A stretch of DNA of 64,000 nt from Watersipora subatra (lineage: Eukaryota; Bryozoa; Gymnolaemata; Cheilostomatida; Watersiporidae), in contig NC_088714.1 of the NCBI RefSeq assembly GCF_963576615.1, positions 1,550,001 to 1,614,000 of the forward strand, written 5' to 3'. This document shows positions 12,208 through 21,574 of this stretch, piece after piece. Positions within the stretch are counted from its first letter, which is position 1, and each line of letters starts with the position of its first letter. The notes below the pieces were generated by a model. It ran no database searches, had not been told where the DNA came from, and saw only the letters and a list, made by a program, of their open reading frames with translations. The translations under genes and the position numbers were made by a program.

Positions 12208-12715
12208 GCTATTACTAAGTTTGGATATTCTTTTTGATGCTTCTCGATATTGTTAGCTATGACGTTTTGAAATGTAAACAAAATTGTGCATTGGTTTTAT
12301 ATTATTACTATATTAATAATATTGGTTATTCTAATAATATCAGTGCATTTTACTTCTAATATTGGCCAATATTGCATTTCTCCTATTGCAGGGGGAGAGA
12401 TATAAACATATAATCTTTTCCTTTCATTATTGCTGTTTGTTGTACATAATAACACCCAGTACAATACAGCTACCATTGCAGCTACTATTGCAGTTCTCCT
12501 ATTGTACTGCACAGGGCTGTATTGTCCAAAAAAACAGTGGTCAGGAGACTGTCATTTAGTAGTTGCTGAAGACCGACTCGGCCGTGCGGGGAGAGTCTGG
12601 GAGAGGAGCAAAAGCGCCCTCCCAGAGAAGGGGGATTCGGGGGCCCTCCCCCGAGAAAATTTTGAGAATTAAGAGCAAAATTAAAGCATTTTAAAGTGTA
12701 TCTTGTATCATTTAA

Positions 12716-13596
12716 AGGTTGACTTGCGACAAAATTCACATTACAGTTATTTGGTATCAAAAGATTCACCATGTCTTACTCACTTGTGTTGTAGGTTCCA
12801 AATATGTGGAAAAGTGATTACAAGCTCTTAAAAGCTCAAAAACGAAACGCCGCCGTAGATTGGAATCTATTTATTTCTCTGACGTAGCCACAAAATTTGG
12901 TTATCGTCTTGTCACGTATGTTCTCACGTGAATTGAAAGACCAATACAAAGTTCAATATAAAACTTATCGTAGTACTAGTTTATGACAAGCACTTCGGGT
13001 TTTACCAAAGACCCCGTATCAAATATAGATGCTCGCTACTTTACAGTTTTGTTTCGGTTTAGTCTAATCGGCAAGTCATAAGCTGATCATGTAACCCAAT
13101 ACTTCGCAAATAATTTCTGCAGCACTTTTCGATTATCACAAGTGACCAACAGGCTCGTCATGATTATCAGACAATGATAGTGTATGTACTCCTTCAAGCT
13201 AAGGCTAAAAAATTAAACAATTTTTTACGGTAAGTTATAAGATATCAGTGCTAAAAGTGACAGCATTACAATGACGATAAAACAGACGCGTAAGAACAAT
13301 AGACATGGTTTTATTGAATGCGTGAAGTATATTTGTGAAAATATTTCGACGAATAAGGTTGCATGAAAGTGTAAACAGAAACCATCTACCACAACTACGT
13401 CACATTTGAGTCGTTTTGGAAAGATAATCCAAACTACGGCGGTCTCGTATGGCTGCGATTAACTGTTCGTTTTTGAGCTTTTAAGAGCTTGTAATCACAT
13501 TTTCCCATATTTTGCACCTACAACACAACAGAGTAAGACATGGTGAATCTTTCCATATCAAATAACTGTAATGTGAATTTTGTTGCAAGTCAACCT
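12716..13596. mobile_element. TTAA-flanked foldback MITE (881 bp) nested in hAT copy 1
   Basis: Bounded by TTAA (12712-12715 and 13597-13600). The ends AGGTTGACTTGC... and ...GCAAGTCAACCT are inverted repeats of about 180 bp, including 'aaaattcacattacag' and 'gcttttaagagcttgtaatc'. The same family occurs at 37300-38180 (the mirror inside hAT copy 2) and, more diverged, at 59941-60850. TTAA target use suggests a piggyBac- or Kolobok-type transposase acted on it; that is inference. Confidence 0.88.
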
Positions 13597-15377
13597 TTAA
13601 GGTGGATATCCAGGTCCTCCCAAGTTGAGTCATTTCAAGTCTTGCAAAGAGAGCTAGCTACAGAATTATATGGTTTTGAGTTGTAACCATATATATGTAT
13701 ATTTACATTTATATTCCTAAATATACATACATGTACATGTGTACATAGAAGATTAATAGTTATAGTTTGACACTTGTCTTTTAAAATTTAAATTTAAGAG
13801 CACCTGTTTCAGTTACATAAGTAAGTTTAAATAATATATTTCATGCACCAGGGAAAGACAACAAATAAATTACTTGGCCTGCTTAAAACTTACTATGTTT
13901 AAATTATGGCCACGTAGGAATACAATGAGCAACAAACTTGGCCTGCAAACACAAACATACATGTACATGTGTACATAGAAGATTGATTGTTGTAGCTTGA
14001 AACTTGTCTTTTAAAAAGGTCTTCTTCTGTCAATGTGTCCATAGCAGAAATATTTTACAACTGATTCTGTATCTATTTCATCATCTTTTTATATGTGTAA
14101 CATCAGGGCAGTATCCACCTGTTTGAAATTGGTACTGCGGGGAGAGTCCAAAAGGGGTACTGAGCACCCTCTCGGTGGGGAGGGTGGGGGGTGGAGGGGG
14201 TCCGAGGGTTCTCCCCTGGAAAAACTTTTAGTATAACTAGTCAAAATGGTGCAAATCTAGCACACTTGGTGCCTGATGGGGCACATGTTCTAACAGCAAA
14301 TTTGACATTATAATCTAGTTTTCTAAATATAAAACTGTTTATTGAGATTGTCTTTAACAACGCTTATTAAAAATATAATGTGAATGATAGCTGCTAAAGG
14401 GGTTGGTCACAGCTAGCATGAGGTAGAATTATCACCGGGTACAATGCTGAATGGTGTAGGAGATGAGTAGTCTCCTAATAGGAGTAGAAATAATTTAATT
14501 AAATAATATTGTAGAGTTAAAAAGTAAAATTAATAGAGCACCATGTTAAAAATAATGCACTTATACTATAGTCTATAATACCGAGCAAGTAGTAGTAAAT
14601 TTAAGTTTGAGCAATGACATACAGCCCCCATGTATACAGCCCCCATGTATACAGCCCCTATGGGGGCTGTATATCATTGGTTTTAGCTATGCATGTTACA
14701 TGCATAGCTCAAACTTAATTTATTTCTGTGAACAAAATCTTTTGTACATAAGCATTCATTTACATATCTACTACTACAAAAAAACAACCATGTACAAATG
14801 TCTCTGTAAGAAATGCTTGAAAGCATTCCTTTTGGTAGCAGAAAAATGCCGTGCGAGCTACCATAACGATCGTTTTTCTCTGTATATTCCAAGTATTATA
14901 AAAGTCTAAAAAGTTTACATCCCGTCTATCATCTGAATTATTATTATTCTAATCACACCAAAAATCACTTACGATCGGAGGATCAAATAATATTTTATTT
15001 TACTGTTTTGAAAGTCGAGCCGATGTTGACTGGTATTTCCAGCTTTTATTCTTTTTCAAAGAGGCACGATTTCTTTAGCACAAAGCAACGCCTTTCGGAT
15101 AATCATTTCATATTTGAATTTATCGACTAATATCTTGTTGATGATATTTAAAACTTACTAGCATTCATATCCTTTGTTTAACGTTACGAGACGGCAGCTT
15201 TATAAACCGTTTTCCCACGCAACCAATAAACGACATTTTGGTCATTTCCCCAGCCAAAATGTTAAAATCAAGCAAAAATGACGTGAATTCCGGAAATTTG
15301 AGTCTCAAAAAAATGTACTGCCATGGCAGTAGCTGCAGTATAGGAGGATACGGCCCTGTGTAACATTAGATGATTAT

Positions 15378-15536
15378 TTAGACAGCCTGCCCCATGGTGT
15401 TCCTCATAAATCTTTGGATTCGCTTCAATGCAGAAAAGTAGCTCTCTCCCACTGCATTGGTGGCAGGCAAAACCAATACTAGATTAGTGAGCCTCTCCAC
15501 TTCATCGCCAGTTGCTAGAGCGCAACGTTGCGCTAG
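15378..15536 (-). pseudogene. hATC dimerisation-domain relic in hAT copy 1
   Basis: The minus strand reads GDEVERLTNLVLVLPATNAV followed by GESYFSALKRI and a Met-Arg-rich end, then a stop. L-P-A-T-N-A-x-x-E-x-x-F-S-x-L-K-R-I is the hAT C-terminal dimerisation motif. It identifies the superfamily of the 3285-bp element independently of its termini. The identical sequence is on the plus strand at 35360-35518. Confidence 0.85.
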
Positions 15537-15901
15537 AGCGCTAGGTAATTAGTTGTTGGAAATTCCAAGTGAATGAGCTTAGACTGAAATTCTTACTAAT
15601 TAGCCGCCGAAGATCACTAAAAGGTTGGGGCTACTCAGCTGCCCAGCCGCCTTAGGGAATACGGGCCTGTGAATTTTAGTGGCACGTAATGACTTCCACG
15701 ATGTACGCAATGCCGATTTCGCAATTTCCGAGATTTTGACAGAAGAAAAGTGCTCCGGATTGTTCCGGAGTCTCCTAATAGGACAATACAGTACTGGTAC
15801 TGCAGTGCCATTTGACTGCTAATATTGCATTTCTCAACCAGCAGTACCCTTTCTTTTTCCATTATCGTTTTGGTCGTGGACTGTATGACAGGGGAATTTC
15901 T

Positions 15902-16460
15902 CGGTAGATACGAAAAGCCGAACGCGCTGAATGACTGAACAGACCGAACATCTTTTTGGGAGTTGCCCTCCCTCAACTATTATCTAAAAATAAATTATTA
16001 TCTATTATAAATAATATTGATTGCATGTTTTATATAATTATAATAAATATTACTATATATAGAAAAAAATATATTTATTTCCAATTGAATAAAGAAACAA
16101 TTTTGGCTAGTTATTTAGCTACTGGTTCACCAATGGTTAACGATACTACTGAACAAATAAAACCTTTTGCTTCTACTAGGCATTTCCCTTTTATCTGTCA
16201 AAAGTAAGGCAAGTACTGATTGGACAATAGTGACAGCAAAAATACTTCAATTGAATATGTCATATTTTTATTCACAGCGTACTTCACTGGCGCGAAAATA
16301 AACAACAGCCTCTAAAATGTTTCTACGGAATTCATTGAGCTCTTTATTTATAGAAGTTTGAGTTACGCACCCTTATCCTTAAATAGTCACACGAGAGGGC
16401 AACTCCCAAAATATTCGGTCTGTTCGGTCATTCAGTGCGTTCGGCTTTTCGTATCTACCG
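15902..16460. mobile_element. MITE with ~75-bp inverted repeats and perfect 9-bp TSD (559 bp)
   Basis: The termini CGGTAGATACGAAAAGCCGA and the reverse complement ending ...TATCTACCG match through to 'gggagttgccctc' / 'gagggcaactccc'. Flanked by GGAATTTCT at 15893-15901 and 16461-16469. A 9-bp duplication is the hallmark of Mutator-like (MULE) transposition, so this is probably a MULE-type MITE. The central ~420 bp is AT-rich and non-coding. Confidence 0.85.
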
Positions 16461-16482
16461 GGAATTTCTAGTAAATATAATA

Positions 16483-16746
16483 ATGAGGGCCTATATTCCT
16501 CACTTCATAACGAGCATATTAAACTCACTTGGGTCTATGTTCCTCGCTCGGTATTGCGCAATATAATCAGAGTCTATGTTCCTCACTCGGTATTGCGCAA
16601 TATACTCAAAGGGCCTATATTCCTCACTTCATAAGGAGCATATTATACTCACTTGGGTCTATGTTCCTCACTCGAGATTGCGAAATATAATCAAAGGACC
16701 TATATTCCTCACTGCATAACGAGTATATTATACTCGCTTGGGTCTA
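16483..16746 (-). repeat. Short tandem-repeat family, block B
   Basis: About six units of 'gggcctatattcctcac(t/c)...attgcgcaatata' type, the reverse-complement orientation of block A. The array is interrupted at 16746 by the TA-flanked element and continues at 22041 (block C). Confidence 0.85.
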
Positions 16747-17189
16747 CCCTACAGGATGAATTTATTCGCGGAGTTAAATTTTGCGAAAATTGCCATTTCA
16801 TGCATATTCGCGGATTAATTTATTCGCGGCTGAAAACTGTCACTCTCTATAAAGAGTTAACTCTATTACGTCTAGCAATAGAGTTAACCCTACGCATGCG
16901 CACATTGCGTGTTTCGTTTACTATTTAGCTTACAACTACGAGTCGATCGTGCTAAGCTATAAATTTTTTGCTGCGTTCAGAGGTTTTCACGAATATTCAT
17001 AAATTTGGAGGCCTTTGATGAACCAACAATTTGTGGTAAGTAATGAGTTTTTTCAAAACCATTTACTAAATTAATTGAATTTTACTTTGGTTCTTCGGTA
17101 AAACGCAATATTTATTTTTTCCACCCCTACCGCTTCGTTATTTATTTTAGTGAGAGAGAGAGAGATCTTTCATCATACACAGAAGCACA

Positions 17190-17416
17190 ATGACTGCAAG
17201 GGTGGTAGATGTCATTCTTAGAAGATCACCAATCATTCAGGGAGATCTTGAAATTGAGGTAGAAGTGACTGCAGCTACTAACGAGGAGAATATATCTGTT
17301 TTAAAAAAGGAACAAAAACGCCTTTACGAGCACAAACCTTTGGTCAACCGGCAGAACTTTGCAATAGTAAGCCACGAAGAGAGTTCTGATGATAACTTTC
17401 TTACCAGTCATGTAGT
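17190..17416 (+). pseudogene. 5' part of an unrecognised ORF split by an LTR element
   Basis: An ATG-started frame of 75 codons (MTARVVDVILRRSPIIQGDL..., acidic end HEESSDDN) runs into the left LTR at 17417. Skipping the LTR element and one copy of the 5-bp duplication, the same frame continues at 20876 for about 42 codons to a stop. The protein would be about 118 aa, charged and without a recognised domain. A possible 5' untranslated exon ends at about 17033 (ttgtg|gtaagt), with an acceptor cacag just upstream of the ATG. Function unknown. Confidence 0.5.
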
Positions 17417-17570
17417 TGTTGTATAAATATAGCACTTACATGTGATTGAAGCGAAGAAGGCCCCCGGTCTGGTTCTCCCCACGCTTATATACTCCTCTCG
17501 CAACTACCTGTAACTACCTTGACCTCAGACATTAGCGTAGCCCGAGGCCCACCAACCCGATTATACAACA
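17417..17570 (-). repeat. 3' LTR of the gag-protease element (154 bp)
   Basis: TG...CA termini. The last 100 bp (17471-17570) are identical to the other LTR, while the first ~54 bp differ by many substitutions and indels. The minus-strand TATA box is at about 17484-17491. Confidence 0.92.
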
Positions 17571-17720
17571 TGCCCTTTTTCTTTTTTGTACGGGCCACTA
17601 ATCCTTCCAGAACCTAACCTGTTCTGCCTTGAACTCAGACACCAATATAGCCTGAGCCTAACAAATCCCATAATACAACACGCCCTTTCTTTTTTTTCTT
17701 TTTGTTCTGGGCCACCCCAT
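17571..17720 (-). repeat. Purine tract plus degenerate relic of a second LTR end
   Basis: Next to the LTR lies the polypurine tract (plus strand 'tgccctttttcttttttg'). About 35 bp further in, 17605-17685 reads as a diverged copy of the LTR end ('gaactcagacaccaata' versus LTR 'gacctcagacattagcg', and 'cccataatacaaca' versus 'cccgattatacaaca'). It is followed again by 'cgccctttcttttttt...gggcca', a second purine-tract copy. It looks like an older LTR/PPT boundary left by a partial duplication. Confidence 0.75.
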
Positions 17721-17863
17721 CACTACCAACAAGCAGACGTAGTAACTTACCTTACTTGTGTCGCTCGTTACCTGACTTCATTAGGGCAGTCCCAATAGGC
17801 TATGCCTCTGGCTTGTCTGACCCTGTGCCACCGTTTAAAATACTCTCCTCGTTACTGCCAGCT

Positions 17864-19111
17864 CTATTGCCAGTCTGCACTGGCTTTTCCATCACCCTGA
17901 CCTTCGCCGCTACCAATACTCTCACCGTGACCGCTGTCACTACCAACACTACTTCCACCAACATCTCCAACACTACTTCCACCAACCCCGACTAGCCCGG
18001 AGCCTTTTGGTTGGGTCAGTAATGACTCCTCAACCTCAACTCCCTCTCTTCTGTCTTTACCTCGCTCTCCCCAATAAGAGGCAGGCTTGACAGGCCTCCT
18101 GTGGGAGGTCTCCACCTGGGCCGTAACCGGCTGCACAGGGGATGGCACCACAGAGCTGGGAGTTGGCATAGGCCCAGACCTATCTAGCTCGACCTCACCT
18201 GCCACCAGTGCAGGTCTGCTACCAGCAACGCTCCTTTGAACCTCGGCTAACTTCTGCACAACTACCCTGAATGCCTTGACATTTTCCAACTCCATGACTG
18301 CTGCCTCACGTATGGCTTTTAGCCTAGCCAATTTCTCCTTCGACTTCCTCCGCACCTCCTTTTCCTCTCTTTCAATCTCTGCTACCTTTCTCTCATGACC
18401 ATCTCTGTCTAGCATTCCATTGCTGGATACCTCAGCTAAAAAAGAGCAGACCTTTTCCATTACAGATACTGGTTCAGCTACTTTCTTAGCACCATCACTT
18501 ACCTCATCATGACTGTGTTTTCTATCATACCCCATAGACACTTGCACCTCTCTAGTGCCTTGGGCTGTCCCTCCTCGACTACCAATTTCTGCGTATCCGC
18601 TACTCTTTACTCCCTTAGTTTCACAAGTCCACCAATCTTGACCTGTTAGGCCTTTCTTAACATCGTGCTCTCTGTCAGACTTATTTGTCAGGTTTTGCAA
18701 CTCGACATCATCTGAAACATAACTTGACCGAGCGATAATGGTTCTCGACGAAAACGGCTTAACTGACTTAATACTTCTACACTCCTTAACAGGCTCAAAC
18801 TTACTTTCGCATAACGCGTTTACAACAGCAAATAATTTTAGCTGCTTCAACTCAGTTATGCCCAAAAAGTTTGTTCTCAATCCTTTCACCACATGAACTT
18901 CAGCATCCATATGCCTGTCTTTACTTTCCAAATGAACTATTACACTTCCAACCACTTTTAACTCACTACCATCAGCAGTTTCTAAAACTGTCGACGGTTT
19001 CTTCAACCGTAGGTTCAACTTATTGGCTGTTGCCTTGGTTACTATTGACACCTCAGCCCCAGTATCAAACGTAGACTCTACATTTACTCCATTAACTTCT
19101 AAATACTGCAC
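17864..19111 (-). CDS. Retropepsin-type aspartic protease ORF with long charged tail (415 codons)
   Basis: The N-terminus carries the retroviral-type protease motif FDTGAEVSIV (catalytic D-T-G at about residues 16-18), then VVGSVIVHLESKDRHMDAEV and the hydrophobic/glycine turn NFLGI typical of the second half of retropepsins. After about residue 110 no known domain follows: a polar linker, a Glu/Lys/Arg-rich probable coiled coil (about residues 240-280) and a Pro/Ser/Gly-rich tail with repeated GGSSVG. No RT motifs. The frame differs from gag. It is open from just upstream (a TGA sits 27 nt before the GTG taken as first codon), so the protease is probably made by frameshifting at the end of gag, where the two frames overlap by a few bases around the gag TAG. 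Confidence 0.82.
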   Translation of the reverse strand: MQYLEVNGVNVESTFDTGAEVSIVTKATANKLNLRLKKPSTVLETADGSELKVVGSVIVHLESKDRHMDAEVHVVKGLRTNFLGITELKQLKLFAVVNALCESKFEPVKECRSIKSVKPFSSRTIIARSSYVSDDVELQNLTNKSDREHDVKKGLTGQDWWTCETKGVKSSGYAEIGSRGGTAQGTREVQVSMGYDRKHSHDEVSDGAKKVAEPVSVMEKVCSFLAEVSSNGMLDRDGHERKVAEIEREEKEVRRKSKEKLARLKAIREAAVMELENVKAFRVVVQKLAEVQRSVAGSRPALVAGEVELDRSGPMPTPSSVVPSPVQPVTAQVETSHRRPVKPASYWGERGKDRREGVEVEESLLTQPKGSGLVGVGGSSVGDVGGSSVGSDSGHGESIGSGEGQGDGKASADWQ

Positions 19112-19122
19112 AATTCTCTGGC

Positions 19123-20430
19123 CTAGTCATTGATCTTCACCATATTTATCTCTATAACCAGAGAATCTAACACTTCTGCCCTTACTATTATCCCGGTACC
19201 CTTTATCATATCATACCGGCTCGTTTCGCGCCTCTCCTTATACCTCTCCCCCTCAAACCTATCCATACTGTTGTCCTTGTACTTACTCAACTTGTCTCTC
19301 GTCTCGCGGGAGCTTTCTCGGCTCCTGTACCTCTCCCTACTACTATCCCTGCTACCATATCGCTCATAGCTATTATCACGACTACCTCCTGACCTCCTGC
19401 TGCTACCTCGTCTGTTGTAACCTACATCTCCCTTATTCCTACAATAACGGGATACATGTCCTCGCCGTCCACAAGAAAAACATTTAATGGAGGGACAACT
19501 CTTCATCTCATGGCCAATACGCTTGCAATTGTAGCATACTCTATCTTCACTGCCTTCTCTAGTATTTGCTCTATATCTAGAGACATGCCTCTCCCTACTA
19601 TTGTCTCTATACTTTCTACTGTCACTGTCCTTGTTATACTCCCGGCCTCTTGTCCCATACCTACTAGTATCATGCTCCTCACTACCATAATACCTTCTAC
19701 TACTCCTAGGGCTACTTCTAGGGGAAAATCTACCCGCTGACTCGTAGCTTCTATCTCTACCACCACTCCGGTACTGCGCACGACTGTTGCACTCTGATAC
19801 CCTTGCTACCTCTTTTTTAATCTCACTTTTTAAATCGCTTCCTCTACTATCTGCTCTCACGAACCTGTCTGAATGATTCGCCATCTCACGAGCCCTCAAT
19901 GCCTCATTCAACATCACCCAGGTCAAATTGGCATTCTTCATCAAGTCTCTACTTACTTCTCTATCTCTCAACCCGTTTACTGCCACTATAAGAGCAAACC
20001 TTACTCTATCAGCATTGTTCGCTACCTCAGCATATCTGCTTAAACTCTCAACTCGTAGCAAGAACTCTCTATCACTTTCACCAAGTGCCTGTCTAGCCGT
20101 CCAAAACTTATGACCCTTCACAAACATGCTCTCCTGTCTACCATAATATTCCTGCAAAATATCCACTGCCTCTTCATAAGTTGAATTCGCCCCATCAATG
20201 TTAAACCCTGCACCCCTCAATACTTCTCTACTGCTGTGCCCAATAGCTCTCAATAGTGGCACTAACCTAGCTCTACCTCTCATAATAGGCACTCTGTTGC
20301 CATCTTCATCAGCTACATAACCTCTCCTCTCGACAGCATTCTCAATACACAAATTCATCTCTTTTATAAATCTTTTCCAAGAGCCATCACCGTGCTCACC
20401 GAACACCAGCTTCGGAAAACCACTCTCCAT
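19123..20430 (-). CDS. Gag polyprotein with two CCHC zinc knuckles (435 aa)
   Basis: Intact ATG-to-TAG frame. The N-terminal ~180 residues resemble Ty3/Gypsy capsid (PIMRGRARLVPLLRAIG, EYYGRQESMFVKGHKFWTAR, LGESDREFLLRVESL, RFALIVAVNGLRDREVSRDL). An Arg/Ser-rich region follows, then two perfect C-x2-C-x4-H-x4-C knuckles at about residues 295-330 (CYNCKRIGHEMKSC and CFSCGRRGHVSRYC), then an RS-rich basic tail (SRDSSRERYRSRESSRE). Such a protein should form the particle and bind RNA. The reading frame is undamaged. The ATG lies 281 bp inside the 5' LTR. Confidence 0.9.
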   Translation of the reverse strand: MESGFPKLVFGEHGDGSWKRFIKEMNLCIENAVERRGYVADEDGNRVPIMRGRARLVPLLRAIGHSSREVLRGAGFNIDGANSTYEEAVDILQEYYGRQESMFVKGHKFWTARQALGESDREFLLRVESLSRYAEVANNADRVRFALIVAVNGLRDREVSRDLMKNANLTWVMLNEALRAREMANHSDRFVRADSRGSDLKSEIKKEVARVSECNSRAQYRSGGRDRSYESAGRFSPRSSPRSSRRYYGSEEHDTSRYGTRGREYNKDSDSRKYRDNSRERHVSRYRANTREGSEDRVCYNCKRIGHEMKSCPSIKCFSCGRRGHVSRYCRNKGDVGYNRRGSSRRSGGSRDNSYERYGSRDSSRERYRSRESSRETRDKLSKYKDNSMDRFEGERYKERRETSRYDMIKGTGIIVRAEVLDSLVIEINMVKIND

Positions 20431-20690
20431 CCCAACACAACACTATACGTTATATTTTTCACCACAAATTTACTCTACCCCACTCATATAAATTTGAAGT
20501 AATTCTCACCTCCGAACACTTAATAAATATCTACACCTCTCCAACACCGATGCTTCACCTCACAGCCTCCCAACACCACCCTACCTCACGTCACCTCGCC
20601 TGCACGCACGTGAAAGGGTCTAATCAAACGTTTAACTTACACCGTAACCAGAAAATTATCGCTAACGATAACGCACAAGAAACAAAATCA

Positions 20691-20710
20691 GAGCTTCGTC
20701 AACTGCGCCA
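20691..20710 (-). promoter_or_regulatory. Primer binding site of the gag-protease element
   Basis: TGGCGCAGTTGACGAAGCTC directly abuts the 5' LTR and starts with TGG, complementary to the CCA end of a tRNA. Which tRNA cannot be told from here. Confidence 0.75.
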
Positions 20711-20870
20711 TGTTGTATAAATCAATGTACTTACATGTACTGATGTGAAGATGAAGAAGGCCTCCGGTCCGGTTCTCCCCACGCTTATATACTCCTCTCG
20801 CAACTACCTGTAACTACCTTGACCTCAGACATTAGCGTAGCCCGAGGCCCACCAACCCGATTATACAACA
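20711..20870 (-). repeat. 5' LTR of the gag-protease element (160 bp)
   Basis: TG...CA termini; identical to the other LTR over 20771-20870 and clearly diverged over 20711-20770. The minus-strand TATATAAG (about 20784-20791) is a plausible promoter, placing the divergent part downstream of transcription start (R-U5). Confidence 0.92.
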
Positions 20871-20875
20871 GTAGT

Positions 20876-21000
20876 AGCGAGAGAATCGCCTTTAACATCT
20901 ACCCAAGACAGTGACAGCGACAGAGCTGCTATTACCAAAATAAATAGTCAGAGAGCACCATTACACGCTAGTATTCACTTATCAAGAATACCAGTTTAAT
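20876..21000 (+). pseudogene. 3' part of the ORF split by the LTR element
   Basis: Continues the 17190-17416 frame once the LTR element and one duplication copy are disregarded: ARESPLTSTQDSDSDRAA, then a basic end and a TAA at about 20998. Ser/Asp-rich, no domain recognised. The preserved frame over the 5-bp duplication argues that the ORF was intact when the retroelement landed. Confidence 0.5.
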
Positions 21001-21264
21001 TTTATTGCTAGACAACCGCCATATGGACTAAACTGTTTATATTTACTCCATTCATCGTTTGTAAAATTTTATTTGTATTTGAAATATTTTATTTGTACAC
21101 TCAAGTTTGTAATAAATTATAATATATCTATAAATGAAATAAAATATATAATTTAATCATGTTTGCTGCAGCGATATCAAAAAGTTGTTGTCGATGAAGG
21201 GGTCTAGGTTGACTGGTTGCTTCTCTGCCAATATTCCTGCCTTGATGAATATTACTACTTGTCT

Positions 21265-21574
21265 CTAGTTTTCGTAATAGGAGTAGGTTGTTTCATTCTC
21301 AACCTGCAGTAAACACAAAAAAGAAAAAATATTAACAAGTGTTAAGGAAGTACAAAAACAATAGCTTAAGTATTTAATGAAAGCAATCAGTTTTTAAACA
21401 AAAGAATTAACTAATGCAGTTAATTATGGAAAAACGTATCTGCACTGCAAATCAAATACATACCATTATGCCCAGATCAGAATCATGATCGTCTTCAACT
21501 TCGGTATTAGAGATTGATGGAGTTGATTTCAATGTAAAAAGACTAAGAGAGATTTTTTGCGATGACGAAGCCAT
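21265..21574 (-). CDS. Candidate two-exon small ORF (49 aa) in the TA element
   Basis: Exon 1 (21464-21574) reads MASSSQKISLSLFTLKSTPS and ends EVEDDHDSDLGIM before a gtatgt donor. Exon 2 (21265-21303) follows a ctgcag acceptor, in phase, with VENETTYSYYEN and a stop. Splice sites are good and phases match, but the protein is tiny, unrecognised and Ser/acid-rich. The ATG region is part of a ~150-bp tandem duplication. It may be chance. Confidence 0.3.

Larger units (their letters stand above)
12512..15796 (+). mobile_element. hAT-type element copy 1 (3285 bp), perfect 8-bp TSD
   Basis: Starts CAGGGCTGTATTGTCC and ends GGACAATACAGTACTG; the ends are imperfect inverted repeats (CAG-2 nt-CTGTATTGTCC). 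It is flanked on both sides by GTACTGCA (12504-12511 and 15797-15804), a perfect 8-bp duplication. A second copy of exactly the same length lies inverted at 35100-38384. Inside are a TTAA-type MITE (12716-13596), two GC-rich 'ggggagagtc' patches (12.59 and 14.14 kb), a duplicated ~60-bp segment (13.72 and 13.96 kb), a palindrome cluster at 14.62 kb and a hATC relic on the minus strand (15378-15536). No complete transposase, so non-autonomous. Confidence 0.92.
17417..20870 (-). mobile_element. Non-autonomous LTR retrotransposon with gag and protease only (3454 bp)
   Basis: LTRs at 17417-17570 and 20711-20870 begin TGTTGTATAAAT and end ATTATACAACA. The flanks are GTAGT on both sides (17412-17416, 20871-20875), a perfect 5-bp duplication. 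On the minus strand the 5' LTR is followed at once by a primer-binding-site-like TGGCGCAGTTGACGAAGCTC (20691-20710), and the 3' LTR is preceded by a purine tract (complement of 17571-17589). Each LTR has TATATAAG on the minus strand. It encodes a gag ORF and a protease-containing ORF but no reverse transcriptase, RNase H or integrase, so it must use another element's enzymes. Comparable elements elsewhere are called TR-GAG or LARD-like. Confidence 0.92.

Noticed and set aside
14607-14909. 100-aa ORF (MSNDIQPPCIQPPC...), also mirrored at 35987-36289
   Set aside because: Its start is the palindrome cluster and the rest has no protein-like features. Identity of the two copies only reflects the identical hAT elements.
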